Assembly: GCF_944324525.1 (NCBI RefSeq)
Contig: NZ_CALUWS010000002.1
Coordinates: 62,001 to 126,000, forward strand
Origin: an uncultured Desulfovibrio sp.
GTDB lineage: Bacteria; Desulfobacterota; Desulfovibrionia; Desulfovibrionales; Desulfovibrionaceae
Direction of reading: 5' to 3'
Length of the DNA: 64,000 nucleotides
Below are positions 33,956 through 44,400 of the stretch, in pieces. The position numbers and the translations under genes are program-made. The notes under the pieces are model-generated. The model worked only from the letters and a program-made list of their open reading frames with translations, searched no databases and was not told where the DNA came from. Positions within the stretch are counted from its first letter, which is position 1, and each line of letters begins with the position of its first letter.

Positions 33956-34167
33956 CAGCTATCCGCCCTGCCGCCCGCCGGCAGCCCCTCCCCACGAGGC
34001 CGCACGCCGGAGGCATGCCCCGGAGGGCCCCGGCAGCAACTTGCCAAGCGGGATTGATGCGGATAAAAAAGAGTTTTCCGGCTTCACGTATGGTTGTCCA
34101 GGCTTCATCCGCCCGCGTGGCCCGGCAGGCCGCCGGCAACCGCATCCCCGCAAGGTAGGTACAGGTC

Positions 34168-37100
34168 ATGGCCCACAAGGGACCGCATATCTCCATATCG
34201 CCCGATTACGTCGTCAACCGTATTTTGCGCATCAATATCAGCGACTTTGAAGAGTGGCCGGAATCCGTGCGCCATCTGGCCATCGCCATTGCCGAAGAGC
34301 TCTTCCTCGTGGCCTACAACCCCTTCATCGATGCCGATACGGTGCGGGCCAGCGTCCGTGAGCGCTTCGAGCGCGAGGCGCTGGCGCTGGCGCATTACTA
34401 TGCCACGGCCATCAGCGAAGGCATCACCATGTTCTGGTCCGCCTACGAGGCCGAGGCGGATTTCCGGCAGCGCCTGGCGGAGACCCTGCGCGGCATGCTG
34501 CCCGCCGAATGCGTGCTGACCCAGCCGGCCGCGCTGGTGGAGACCGCCACCGACGCCACCGACCTGCGCATGGAGCTGCCCCTGCTGGTGGTGGAGCCGG
34601 ACACCACCGAACAGGTGGCCGCTCTGGTCAAGCTGGCCAACGACATGAAATTCGCCCTCATCCCCCGCGGCGGCGGTTCGGGCATGACGGGCGGGGCCGT
34701 GCCGGCCCGGCGGCGCACGGTCATCGTCAGCCTGGCCCGACTGACGCATATCGGCCCCGTGGATCTTGAAGCCATGACCGTCACCTGTCAGGCCGGGGCC
34801 AATACGCAGGCCGTCATCACGGCCATGGACGAAAAGGGCGCGCTCTTTTCGGTGGACCCGGCCTCCAAGCAGGCGTCCTCCATCGGCGGCAACATTTCGG
34901 AGAATGCCGGCGGGCCCATGGCCTTCGAATACGGCACCACCCTGGACAACCTGCTCTGGTGGCGCATGGTCACGCCCACGGGAGAGATCATCACCGTGGA
35001 GCGGGAGAACCACCCCCGGCACAAGATCCTGCCTGAGGAGACGGCCGTCTTCGTGGTCAAGGACGTCAGCGGCGGCGTGCGCAACGTGGTGCATCTGCGC
35101 GGGGACGAGATCCGCCTGCCCGGCCTCGGGAAGGACGTGACCAACAAGGCCCTCGGCGGTCTGCCCGGCATGCAGAAGGAAGGGGTGGACGGCATCATCA
35201 CCGAGGCCTGTTTCATCCTCCATCCCAAGCCGCGCTACAAGCGCGTCATGGTGCTTGAATTCTTCGGACGTTCCATGCATCCGGCGGCCGTGGTGGTGCG
35301 CGAGCTGGTGAGCCTGCGCAACCGCATCCGCGAGGAGGGCGACTACGCCCATCTGTCCGCGCTGGAAGAGTTCAACGCCAAATACGTGCAGGCCATCGAA
35401 TACAAGCGCAAGTCCCGCAAATTCAACGATCTCCCCATTTCCGTCATCATCCTCCAGGTGGACGGCGACGACCCCTACCTGCTGGACAAGTGCGTGGGCG
35501 ACATCGTGTCCGTGGTGGAAGAACAGGAAAACGTGGACATCATCGTGGCGCAGGACGACAAGGAAGCCGAACGCTTCTGGGAGGACCGCCACCGCCTGTC
35601 CGCCATCGCCAAGCGCACCTCCGGCTTCAAGCTCAATGAGGACGTGGTCATCCCCATGGACCGCATCCCGGACTTCGCCCTCTTCCTGGAGCAGCTCAAC
35701 CTGGAATGCACCGCGCAGGCCTATCGCTACGCGCTGCAGGAGGTGGGCCGCCTGCCCGGCTTCCCCATGGAAGAAAAGGAGTTCAACCGCGAATTCTCCT
35801 TTGCCTCCAAGGTGGCGACCGGCGACGTCAACGCCGCGGAGCTCTCGGATACCGAGCTTTGGCAGCGGGCCCAGGCCTATATGGACAGCCTGCTGGAAAA
35901 GTACCCCCACCTTGGTCGCAAGCTCAACAAGATCCGGGACTACATGGATGCCGGGCGCATCGTGGTGGCCAGCCACATGCACGCCGGGGACGGCAACTGC
36001 CACGTCAACATCCCGGTCAACTCCAATGACCCGCACATGCTGGAAGAAGCCGAAGAGACGGCCGCCCGCGTCATGGCCGAATGTCAGGAAATGGGCGGCG
36101 AGGTCTCCGGCGAACACGGCATAGGCATCACCAAGATCGCCTTTTTCGGCAAGGAGAAGATGGAGGCCCTGCGCGCCTTCAAGGAACGGGTCGATCCGCG
36201 CGACATCATGAACCCGGCCAAGCTCGTGCACCGCGAGCTGCCCGTGCGGCCCTTCACCTTCTCCTTCAACCACCTCATCCGCGACATCAACGACAGCGGC
36301 CTGCCGGACAAGGAAAAGCTGACCGACCTGCTGGCCGCCGTGCAGGTGTGCACGCGCTGCGGCAAGTGCAAGCACGTCTGCCCCATGAACTATCCCGAAC
36401 GGAGCATGCAGTACCATCCGCGCAACAAAAACATGGTGCTGGGCATGCTCATCGAGGCGGTCTACTACTCGCAGGTCAACAAGGGCAGCATCGACGACGA
36501 ACTGCTGCGCTGGCTGCGGGATCTCGTGGAGCACTGCACCGCCTGCGGCCGCTGCCGCGCCAACTGCCCGGTCAAGATCCCGTCCGGGGACGTGGCCCTG
36601 TCGCTGCGGGCCCTGCTGGAGCATGAGAACGCCGGCGGCCATCCTCTCAAGAAAAAGGCGCTGGAATGGCTCGTGCAGGACGTGGAGAACCGGGTGCCCA
36701 AGGCCGCCAAGATGGCCTCCCTGGGCCAGAAGATGCAGAACCGCCTGCTGGGCTTCGTCCCCGGCGTCTGGAAGCGGCGCATGCAGAGCCCGCTCTTTTC
36801 CGGCCGCGGGCCCAAGGTCGGCTACACCAACCTGTACGAGGCGCTGCGGCTGCACCGAGGCTCCGTCTTCTCGCCCACGGACGTGGCGCAGGGTACGCCG
36901 TGCGTCATCTACTTCCCGGGCTGCGGAGCCGGTCTCTTCTATGACCGCATCGGCCTTTCGAGCATCATGCTGCTGCTGCGGGCCGGTTTCGCCGTGGCGG
37001 TGCCGCCGCGTCACCTCTGCTGCGGCTACCCGCTGCTGGCCGCGGGCATGGACACGGCCTTCGAGGACAACCTCTCCCACAACCGTCAGTATCTGTCCGC

Positions 37101-37749
37101 CATGATCCGCAATCTGGGCAAGCAGGGCTTCGAGGTCGCCCATCTGGTCACCTCCTGCGGCACCTGTCTGGACGGTCTGGAGCGTATCGGCCTCACCGAG
37201 CAGTTCACGGGGCTGGGGCAGCGGGACGTGCTGCAGCTCGTCCTGCCCCTGCTCAAGAAAGAACAGCTGGAGCATCCCCTGCCGCCCGGCACGAGCCTCG
37301 TCTACCATGCCTCCTGCCACAGCGAATGGGCGGGCATCCCGGCCGCCAAGGGGCAGAAACAGATCGTGGCCGCCCTGTCCAACTTCTCCGGGGCCAAGGT
37401 GCTGCTCAATGGCGGCTGCTGCGGCGAATCCGGCATGGGGGCCCTGACCTCGCCGCAGATCTACAATCTGCTGCGCTCGCGCAAGCAGATCAGCCTGCAG
37501 CGTACCTTTGACGAGATCGACAGCCCCGAAGCGCGTGCCGGCAAAAACGGCGTCCTGCCGCCCGTGCTGGTGGGTTGCCCGTCCTGCAAGATCGGCATCG
37601 GCCGCTGCCTCATCAACCTGCATGACAAGCGCCCCGTGCTGCATGTGGCCGAATGGGTGGCCGGCATGATCGACGGCGAGGACAGGCGGCAGAGCTTCCG
37701 GCGTCGCGTCAACGAGACCCGGGGCGATGTGCGCGTCGTGAAAGGTTAG
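34168..37749 (+). CDS. Giant FAD / iron-sulfur oxidoreductase (lactate/glycolate oxidase type)
   Basis: A 1193-residue fusion. Order: an N-terminal all-helical domain (about 1-110, DUF3683-like); a FAD-binding domain of the vanillyl-alcohol oxidase fold (about 130-290, LIPRGGGSGMTGGAVPARR, SSIGGNISENAGGPMAFEYG); a FAD-oxidase C-terminal domain with HMHAGDGNCHVNIPV and GEVSGEHGIGITK; two 4Fe-4S clusters, CTRCGKCKHVCP from 728 and CTACGRCRANCP from 790; then two CCG domains (HLCCGYPLLAAG, CGTCLDG; GGCCGESGMG, CPSCKIG). This matches GlcD+GlcF/LldE-type enzymes joined in one chain, which pass electrons from a 2-hydroxy acid to the quinone pool. The substrate is inferred, probably D-lactate or a related acid. 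Confidence 0.9.
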   Translation: MAHKGPHISISPDYVVNRILRINISDFEEWPESVRHLAIAIAEELFLVAYNPFIDADTVRASVRERFEREALALAHYYATAISEGITMFWSAYEAEADFRQRLAETLRGMLPAECVLTQPAALVETATDATDLRMELPLLVVEPDTTEQVAALVKLANDMKFALIPRGGGSGMTGGAVPARRRTVIVSLARLTHIGPVDLEAMTVTCQAGANTQAVITAMDEKGALFSVDPASKQASSIGGNISENAGGPMAFEYGTTLDNLLWWRMVTPTGEIITVERENHPRHKILPEETAVFVVKDVSGGVRNVVHLRGDEIRLPGLGKDVTNKALGGLPGMQKEGVDGIITEACFILHPKPRYKRVMVLEFFGRSMHPAAVVVRELVSLRNRIREEGDYAHLSALEEFNAKYVQAIEYKRKSRKFNDLPISVIILQVDGDDPYLLDKCVGDIVSVVEEQENVDIIVAQDDKEAERFWEDRHRLSAIAKRTSGFKLNEDVVIPMDRIPDFALFLEQLNLECTAQAYRYALQEVGRLPGFPMEEKEFNREFSFASKVATGDVNAAELSDTELWQRAQAYMDSLLEKYPHLGRKLNKIRDYMDAGRIVVASHMHAGDGNCHVNIPVNSNDPHMLEEAEETAARVMAECQEMGGEVSGEHGIGITKIAFFGKEKMEALRAFKERVDPRDIMNPAKLVHRELPVRPFTFSFNHLIRDINDSGLPDKEKLTDLLAAVQVCTRCGKCKHVCPMNYPERSMQYHPRNKNMVLGMLIEAVYYSQVNKGSIDDELLRWLRDLVEHCTACGRCRANCPVKIPSGDVALSLRALLEHENAGGHPLKKKALEWLVQDVENRVPKAAKMASLGQKMQNRLLGFVPGVWKRRMQSPLFSGRGPKVGYTNLYEALRLHRGSVFSPTDVAQGTPCVIYFPGCGAGLFYDRIGLSSIMLLLRAGFAVAVPPRHLCCGYPLLAAGMDTAFEDNLSHNRQYLSAMIRNLGKQGFEVAHLVTSCGTCLDGLERIGLTEQFTGLGQRDVLQLVLPLLKKEQLEHPLPPGTSLVYHASCHSEWAGIPAAKGQKQIVAALSNFSGAKVLLNGGCCGESGMGALTSPQIYNLLRSRKQISLQRTFDEIDSPEARAGKNGVLPPVLVGCPSCKIGIGRCLINLHDKRPVLHVAEWVAGMIDGEDRRQSFRRRVNETRGDVRVVKG

Positions 37750-37758
37750 GCAGCGTCC

Positions 37759-39822
37759 ATGCGAGGCCCGGCGGTGCTCTTGCGCCCGGAGGAACTGTAC
37801 AGGCCCTCGCGCCTGTGCTGCCTCCTGGCGCTGGTGGTCATGCTGCCCTTTTTCTGGGGCTTTGCCTTCGTCTTCCCGCAGGGAGAGGACTTCGAGCACA
37901 TGAGCCGCGCCATGTGCTTCCTGGACCTGCCCGGCGGGCTCTACGAGATGGGCAGGCAGTGGCTGTACGCCGGCGGGCGCTACGGGCTGCACTTCCTGCA
38001 GACCTTTCTGGGACGGGCCCCGGAGTCCCTGCTGCTCAACGGGGCCATCTGTCTGCTCTCGCTGGGCAGCTACGGGCTGGCCGTCTACGGACTGGCCCGG
38101 CTGGCCGCGCCGGCCATCCCGCACAGGCTGGGGTTGTTCTGCGGCCTGCTGGCCATGCTGGGATTGTGCGCCTGCCACCCGCAGGCGCATCAGTTCTTCA
38201 GCCTGACCCAGAACCTTTCCCTTGTCCTGCCGGGCGGTCTCTGGCTCTGCTTCCTGCTGACCATCTGCCGCCTCTGGCTGGCGGACGCCTTCGCACGCAA
38301 GCGGCGCTGCCGGCAGGCCATGCTGCTGGCCGCGCTCACCGTCGGCCTCGGGGAGATGTCCGCGCATGCGGTCCTCGCCCTGTCGCTGGGGGCCTGGCTG
38401 CTGGCCGCGCTGCACCGCCATCCCGTACGGCGTGAGCTGGGCCGCGTGCTGCTGGCCGCGCTGGCGTGCACCATCATCGTTTTCGCCTCTCCAGGCCGCT
38501 GGGCCACGCAGGCCGCCCATCCCCTGCCGGAAGTCTGGCCGGACTTCCAGCGGGACTGGTGGCGCAGCCTTGCGGGCCTTCGCTTCCCCTTCTGGGCCGT
38601 GCCGGTGTTGACGCTGGCGCTGCTCCTGCCCCACGCGCAGGGCGAGGGCCGCATCGGCGGGCAGCCGCTGCCGCCGGACATCCCGCCCCTGCGGCCCGGC
38701 TGGCTGACCGTCCTTTCCCTGACGGGCTTTCTGCTCGTCTCCCTGAGCATGACGGCCCTGCACGCGGCGGGCGACGCCTTCAGTCTGACGAATGAAAGCC
38801 TGTCCGCCGTCCTGGCCATCTACGGGGCCGCCACCCTGACGCTTGCCCTCTATCCGTGGCTGGGACGCTGGAATGTGCGCCTGCTGCAGCACGGCGGCCG
38901 TCTGGGCCTGCTGCTGACGGCCGTGCTCCTTTCCCTGTGTCTGACCCCCAACTGGCGCGCCGCCGCCGAACACGCCGCCGCCGGGGACTGGGTCATCAGC
39001 GGCGACAATATCCAGGATCGCTATAACTGGCTCTGGGATCTGGGGAGGGCGTATACGCCGCTGGACGCGCCCATGCGTCTGGGCCTCGCCGGACTGTACA
39101 ACTATCCCGGCAGCCCGCGCCTGACGACGGATCCCCATCTGCCGCAGGTCGCCGTGCGCGCCCTGTCGGAAACGGCCGCGCCCGTCCTGGCCGGCGAAAG
39201 CCTGCGCCATTCCCCGCAGCACTGGCCCAACCCCTGGGTGGCCTGGTTCTTTGGTCTGGGCAGCGTCCGCATGGCCTATGCGCACTGGCAGGAGGAATGG
39301 ACGGAACCGCTGCGGCGCTTCTCCCGCGGGGAGATCGCGGCGGTGCGGGCGGGGTCGCCGCTCGTCCTGCGCGTGCCCGACGCCCTGCGCCGCAGGGGGC
39401 TGGACAACGCCTGGCTGGCCGCCAGTCCGGCGGATCCCAATGCCACCTTCTCGCAGGTCTGGCTGGTGCTGGACAGCGCCACCCCCCTGCCGTCGGAAGT
39501 CGCCTTCTCGCTGGAGATCTGGCGACTCAACCCGGTGGACGCCCGGCGCATGCTGCCCATTCCGACACAGATCGTACTGGCGCGGGAACTGCTCGCACAA
39601 GAGCCGCAACAACGCACGAAACAAGGGCTATGGCTGCGCCTGGCCGCCAGCCGCATGCCGCTGGTGCGCGCCCTGCTGGACGGGGATACAGGCCGCGTCG
39701 TCTATGCGGTCCCCCTCGGTATGGCCCCACAGCACATGGACAGACTGCCGGGCGTCATCATCTCGCTTGACGGACAGACGTATGCCCTGCCCGGCGATCC
39801 GGCGGCCCTGATCTATCCCTGA
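37759..39822 (+). CDS. Polytopic inner-membrane protein, possible GT-C-type transferase
   Basis: A 687-residue protein with about ten membrane helices in the first 430 residues (LCCLLALVVMLPFFWGFAFV, LSLGSYGLAVYGLARLAAP, LTVGLGEMSAHAVLALSLGA and others) and a soluble C-terminal part of about 230 residues. The layout of a membrane half plus periplasmic domain, with an acidic ED pair in the first external loop (QGEDFEHMS), is like DUF6056/GT-C glycosyltransferases, but no diagnostic motif is certain. It begins nine bases after the oxidoreductase gene, so the two may be cotranscribed. The stop codon forms the first bases of a palindromic repeat. Confidence 0.7.
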   Translation: MRGPAVLLRPEELYRPSRLCCLLALVVMLPFFWGFAFVFPQGEDFEHMSRAMCFLDLPGGLYEMGRQWLYAGGRYGLHFLQTFLGRAPESLLLNGAICLLSLGSYGLAVYGLARLAAPAIPHRLGLFCGLLAMLGLCACHPQAHQFFSLTQNLSLVLPGGLWLCFLLTICRLWLADAFARKRRCRQAMLLAALTVGLGEMSAHAVLALSLGAWLLAALHRHPVRRELGRVLLAALACTIIVFASPGRWATQAAHPLPEVWPDFQRDWWRSLAGLRFPFWAVPVLTLALLLPHAQGEGRIGGQPLPPDIPPLRPGWLTVLSLTGFLLVSLSMTALHAAGDAFSLTNESLSAVLAIYGAATLTLALYPWLGRWNVRLLQHGGRLGLLLTAVLLSLCLTPNWRAAAEHAAAGDWVISGDNIQDRYNWLWDLGRAYTPLDAPMRLGLAGLYNYPGSPRLTTDPHLPQVAVRALSETAAPVLAGESLRHSPQHWPNPWVAWFFGLGSVRMAYAHWQEEWTEPLRRFSRGEIAAVRAGSPLVLRVPDALRRRGLDNAWLAASPADPNATFSQVWLVLDSATPLPSEVAFSLEIWRLNPVDARRMLPIPTQIVLARELLAQEPQQRTKQGLWLRLAASRMPLVRALLDGDTGRVVYAVPLGMAPQHMDRLPGVIISLDGQTYALPGDPAALIYP

Positions 39823-39867
39823 GCATTTTCCATGTGAAACGCGAAGCGTTTCAAACTGGAAATGCTC
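39821..39867. repeat. Dispersed palindromic repeat, copy 3
   Basis: Twenty-base arms 39821-39840 (GAGCATTTTCCATGTGAAAC) and 39848-39867 pair at 17 positions around the 7-base loop GCGAAGC. It begins inside the TGA stop of the membrane protein gene. Same family as 9519-9565 and as the left module at 55755 and 61662. Confidence 0.8.
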
Positions 39868-39903
39868 TAAAAAGACATATCCGTCTCCCGCCTGCACAGA
39901 TAC

Positions 39904-39938
39904 GAAAAAAGCGGGCCCTGCCAGAGCAGGACCCGCTT
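39904..39938 (-). terminator. Terminator of the RND efflux operon
   Basis: On the reverse strand AAGCGGGTCCTG pairs with CAGGGCCCGCTT (39909-39920 with 39927-39938; one G-U pair), 6-base loop, followed by TTTTTTCG. It lies 26 bases after the stop of the outer-membrane channel gene. Confidence 0.9.
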
Positions 39939-39963
39939 CCAAGGTGCATTTTTCTGTCAGCGC

Positions 39964-41496
39964 CTAAGAAGCCGGACGCGCCGCCGCAGGCACGGCTTCC
40001 GGCGTCTTCTGCCCGGCGGTACGCTGGGCTTCCACCAACTTGTCGCTGTCCACCAGCACGGGCCCGGGCGTCACGCCGGGGTCCTGCCAGCCGCCGCCCA
40101 GGGCCATGCACATGCTCACCACCGCATAGAGGCGGTCACGCAGGGCATTGGCCAGCGAAAGTTCGGCATTGAACAGCTGACGCTCGGCATCCAGCACGGT
40201 CAGATAGTCGGAATAGCCGTTGTCGTACTGCAGGCGGGCGATGTCCACCGCGCGGCGCAAGCTCTTCACCTGCGTCTGATAGCTCTCCACGATGGCGTTG
40301 GCCTCACGCTGGGCCACATAGGCGGAGCGAATGTCGGAGAAGGCCTCGCCCACCGTCTTGCGGTAGGTCGCGATGGCCGCCTTCTTCTGGGCCTCGGCAT
40401 CCTTGAGGTTATACCAGTTCGCCCCGAAGTCCAGCAACGGCACGCTGGCCGTGGCCCCGTAATTCCAGGTGCCTGCGGGGTTGGTGAACAGGTGGCCGAA
40501 GGAGGCGCTCAACGTGCCGAGAGCGCCGGTGATGGAGATGGACGGGAAGAACTGGGCACGCGCCACGCCGATATTGGCGTTATAGGCCATGACCAGGAAC
40601 TCTGCGGCCCGTACGTCGGGACGCCGCATGAGCAGCTCGGAAGGCAGCCCCTCGGGCAGCACCGGCGGCGAGGGCATATGCTCGATGGTACGGCCGCGCT
40701 GGATGCTGCCGTCCATGATCTCGCGGGGGGAGCGGCCCAGCAGCACGGCAAGACTGGCTTCCGCCGAGTCCACGGCCACCATGGCGCTGTGCAGCTGCGA
40801 GCGGGCCGTTTCCACTTCCGCCCGGGCACGCTGCCAGTCCAGTTCGGTGATGTCGCCCTGCTGGTAACGGCTCGTGTAGATGCCGAAGGATTCCTCGCGG
40901 CTCTTGAGCGTACGGTTGGCCGTAGCCAGCTGCATGTCCAGCGCCAGCAGCGCAAAGTAGCTCTGGGCCGTCTGTCCGGCGATGGACAGACGCAGGGCCT
41001 CGTGGCTGAGCAAGGTATTCATGAGCACGTCCGTCAGCATGGTGCGCTGATTGCGGTACTTCCCCCAGAAATCCAGCTCCCAGGCGGCGCTGAGCGAACC
41101 CTGATAGGTGGTGTAGGACCGGTCGGCCAGTTTGCTGTAGTTGGGGCTGCGCTCGGAGTTGCTCTGCGCGCCCGCGCCGGCATCGCCCGTCACCAGCGGG
41201 AAGAGGGCGGAAGTCGCCACCCCGGCCTGCGCCGCGGCGGACTCGATGCGCGCCATGCCCTCGGCCAGGTCAAGGTTGTTCTTCAGGGCTTCTTCCACCA
41301 GAGCCGTCAGCACCGGATCGTTGAAACGCTTCCACCAGTCCGTGTACAGCGGCTGGGTCGTCAGATTCACCTTGCGCCACTGGCTCGGCATGTCGAAGGT
41401 CTCACGCTCGTATTTGGGGGCCAGCGAGCAGCCCCCCAGCACGAGCAGCGCCGCCAGGCAGGCGGTCAGCGCCCGAAGACGGGGAAACACGGTCAT
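39964..41496 (-). CDS. RND efflux outer-membrane channel (OprM/NodT family lipoprotein)
   Basis: Outer-membrane duct of the tripartite pump encoded here. The 510-residue protein has a lipoprotein signal with lipobox LVLGGC (Cys 23) and begins its mature part SLAPKYERETFDMP. Two OEP repeats are visible: IAGQTAQSYFALLALDMQLA and VARAQFFPSISITGALG, and later TVGEAFSDIRSAYVAQREAN and YDNGYSDYLTVLDAERQLFN. Its ATG overlaps the TGA of the pump gene as ATGA, with GAGGAGG upstream. Third and last gene of the operon. Confidence 0.93.
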   Translation of the reverse strand: MTVFPRLRALTACLAALLVLGGCSLAPKYERETFDMPSQWRKVNLTTQPLYTDWWKRFNDPVLTALVEEALKNNLDLAEGMARIESAAAQAGVATSALFPLVTGDAGAGAQSNSERSPNYSKLADRSYTTYQGSLSAAWELDFWGKYRNQRTMLTDVLMNTLLSHEALRLSIAGQTAQSYFALLALDMQLATANRTLKSREESFGIYTSRYQQGDITELDWQRARAEVETARSQLHSAMVAVDSAEASLAVLLGRSPREIMDGSIQRGRTIEHMPSPPVLPEGLPSELLMRRPDVRAAEFLVMAYNANIGVARAQFFPSISITGALGTLSASFGHLFTNPAGTWNYGATASVPLLDFGANWYNLKDAEAQKKAAIATYRKTVGEAFSDIRSAYVAQREANAIVESYQTQVKSLRRAVDIARLQYDNGYSDYLTVLDAERQLFNAELSLANALRDRLYAVVSMCMALGGGWQDPGVTPGPVLVDSDKLVEAQRTAGQKTPEAVPAAARPAS

Positions 41497-44400
41497 ATGT
41501 CGTCCTCCTCGAAGCGTCCCTTCCCTTCATTGGGGTCGCGCTTGCCCTGCAGGCGCAGGGAAACGGACATGATGAACCGGAAGAAGAACGGAATAAACAG
41601 GGTGGCAAGGCAGGTGGCCGCCAGCATGCCGCCCACCACGGCGGTGCCGATGGCATGACGGCTGTTGGCGCCCGCGCCGGAACTGATGGCCAGCGGCACG
41701 CAGCCAAGGATGAAGGCCAGCGAGGTCATGACGATGGGGCGGAAGCGCAGACGGGCGGCGTGCATGGCCGCAACGTCCAGACTGCGCCCGTCGCGCCAGG
41801 CCTCGACGGCGAATTCCACGATGAGGATGGCGTTCTTGGCCGCCAGACCCACAAGGGTGACCAGCGCCACCTGGAAGTACACGTCATTGGACAGATCGCG
41901 CAGCCAGGTCGCCACCAGCGCGCCGAACACGCCGAAGGGAACGGCGGTGAGCACGGCCAGCGGCAGCGACCAGCTTTCGTACTGGGCGGCAAGGATCAGG
42001 AAGACCATGACCAGCGCCAGCACGAAGATGATGGTGGTGTCCGCGCTGGCCAGCATTTCCTGCAGGGCGGAACCCACCCAGCCCAGGGCGTAGTTGCTGT
42101 CCAGCACTTCGGCCGCCACCTGATCCATGGCCGCCAGGGCCTGACCGGAGGAATAGCCCGGGGCGGGATCCCCCATGAGGTGGGCCGCCGGGAACACGTT
42201 GTAACGCTCCATGGTCTGGGGCGCGGTACGACGTTCCAATGTCATGACGGCCGAGAGCGGCACCATCTCGCCCTTGCTCGTCCGCACGAAGACGTCATGC
42301 AGGGATTCGGGCAAGAGGCGGTAATCGGCCTCGGCCTGCATGCGCACCTGGAAGGTACGGCCGAGGTAGTTGAAGTCGTTGATGTACATGGCGCCGAAGG
42401 AGGCGTTCATGGCCGTGAAGACATCGCTGATGCTGATGCCCATGTCCTTGCAGCGGTCGCGATCCAGATTGGCGTAGAGCTGCGGCGCGCCGGTGGAGAA
42501 GAGGCTGCGCAGCGAACCGATGGCCGGATAGCGGCGGTTGCCGTTCTCGTCCGTGGCCATGGCCGCGGTGACGAACTTGTTGGCCATGGCTTCCAGATCC
42601 TGGCTCGTGCCGTCGCCGCGCATCTGGATATAGCATTCAAAACCGCCCGTAGTGGACATGCCGCTGATGGGCGGCGGCGTGAAGCCGATGGTCACGGCCT
42701 CGGGCTGCATCATGGTCACGGCCATGACGCTGGCGCTGATGGCCTCGGCGCTGCTTTCCGGCGTCTGGCGCTGGCTCCAGGGTTTGAGCGTGGCAAAGAA
42801 CGTGCCGTAGTTGCTCTTGGGGGACATGGAGGTGATGTCCAGGCCGTTGATGGACATGACGGTCTCCACCGCCGGATTCTTGAGCAGATTGTCGGCAATG
42901 AGGCGCGTCACATCCGACGTACGCGACTGCACCGCGCCGTCGTCGAGGATGGCCATGCCGAGGATGTAGCCCTGGTCCTCATTGGGCACGAGGCCGCCCG
43001 GCACGACCTTGAACAACCAGACCGTGGCCGCGATCATGATCGCAAAGAGCACGAAGGCCCGCAGCGTGGAATCCTTGATGAAGCGCACGATGCGTACATA
43101 CTTGTGCGTGGTCTTGGTGAACAGATAGTTGAAGACCACAAAGGGCTTGGCGGGCTGATGGTCATGGGCATGAGGCTTGAGCAGCAGCGAGCAGAGCGCC
43201 GGGGTCAGCGTCAGCGCCACGATGCCGGAGAGCACCACGGACACCGAGATGGTGATGGCGAACTGCTTGTACATCTGACCGGCCAGACCGCCCATGAAGG
43301 ACACGGGGATGAACACCGCGCAGAGCACCAGCACGATGGCGATGACCGGGGCCGTCACTTCGCTCATGGCCTTGGCCGTGGCTTCCTTGGGCGGCAGATG
43401 TTCCGTGGACATGATGCGTTCCACGTTTTCCAGCACGACGATGGCGTCGTCCACCACGATACCGATGGCCAGCACCATGCCGAACAGAGTCAGGGTGTTG
43501 ATGGTGTAGCCCAGGGCGTACATGCCCGCAAAGGTACCGATGATGGAGACCGGCACGGCGATGCAGGGGATGAGCGTCGCCCGCCAGCTCTGGAGGAAGA
43601 CGAACACCACGATGAACACGAGGATCATGGCTTCCACCAGAGTATGGATGACCTCATTGATGGATTCCATCACGAAGTCGTTATTGTCCACGATGACCTT
43701 GTACGCGATGCCGTCGGGGAAGTCCTTTTCCAGTTCCTTGAGGCGGGCCGTCACGGCGTCGCCGGTGGCGATGGCGTTGGCGCCCGGCAGTAGGTACACG
43801 CCCATGCCGCGGGCCTTCATGCCGTTCATTTCCATGCTGACGCTGTAGTCCTTGCCGCCCATCTCGATGCGGGCCACGTCCTTGAGGCGCAGCAGGGCGC
43901 TGTCCTCGCCGGTGCGGACGATGATCTCACCGAATTCTTCGGGCGAGCTGAAACGGCCCTTGGTGTCGATCTGCCAGGAAAGTTCGGCATTCTGCGGCAG
44001 CGGCGGGTCCCCGAGACGACCGGGGGAGAACTGCGAGTTCTGCTCCTGGATGGCGGCGGCCACGTCGCTGACGGTAAGCTTGTACTTGGCCAGCTTGTCC
44101 GGCTGGATCCAGATGCGCATGGAATAGTCCATCTGGCCGAACACGGACACGTCGCCCACGCCGGGCACGCGCTTGAGTTCGTCAGCCACGTTCACCTGCA
44201 TATAGTTATGCAGGTAGACTTCGTCATAGCGTCCGTCGGGCGAATACATGGCGATGACCTGCAACATGGCCGGCGAACTCTTGGTCACGGTCACGCCTTG
44301 CAGACGCACGCTTTCCGGAAGGGTCGTCTGGGCAAGGTTCACCTTGTTGTTGACGTTGACCAGCGCCATGTCCGAATTGGTGCCCAACGAAAAGTAGACG

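Noticed and set aside
34105..39624. An 1839-codon open frame on the reverse strand
   Set aside because: It is antisense to the oxidoreductase and membrane protein genes, made of His/Gln/Gly-rich translation typical of reversed high-GC codons, and shows no domain.
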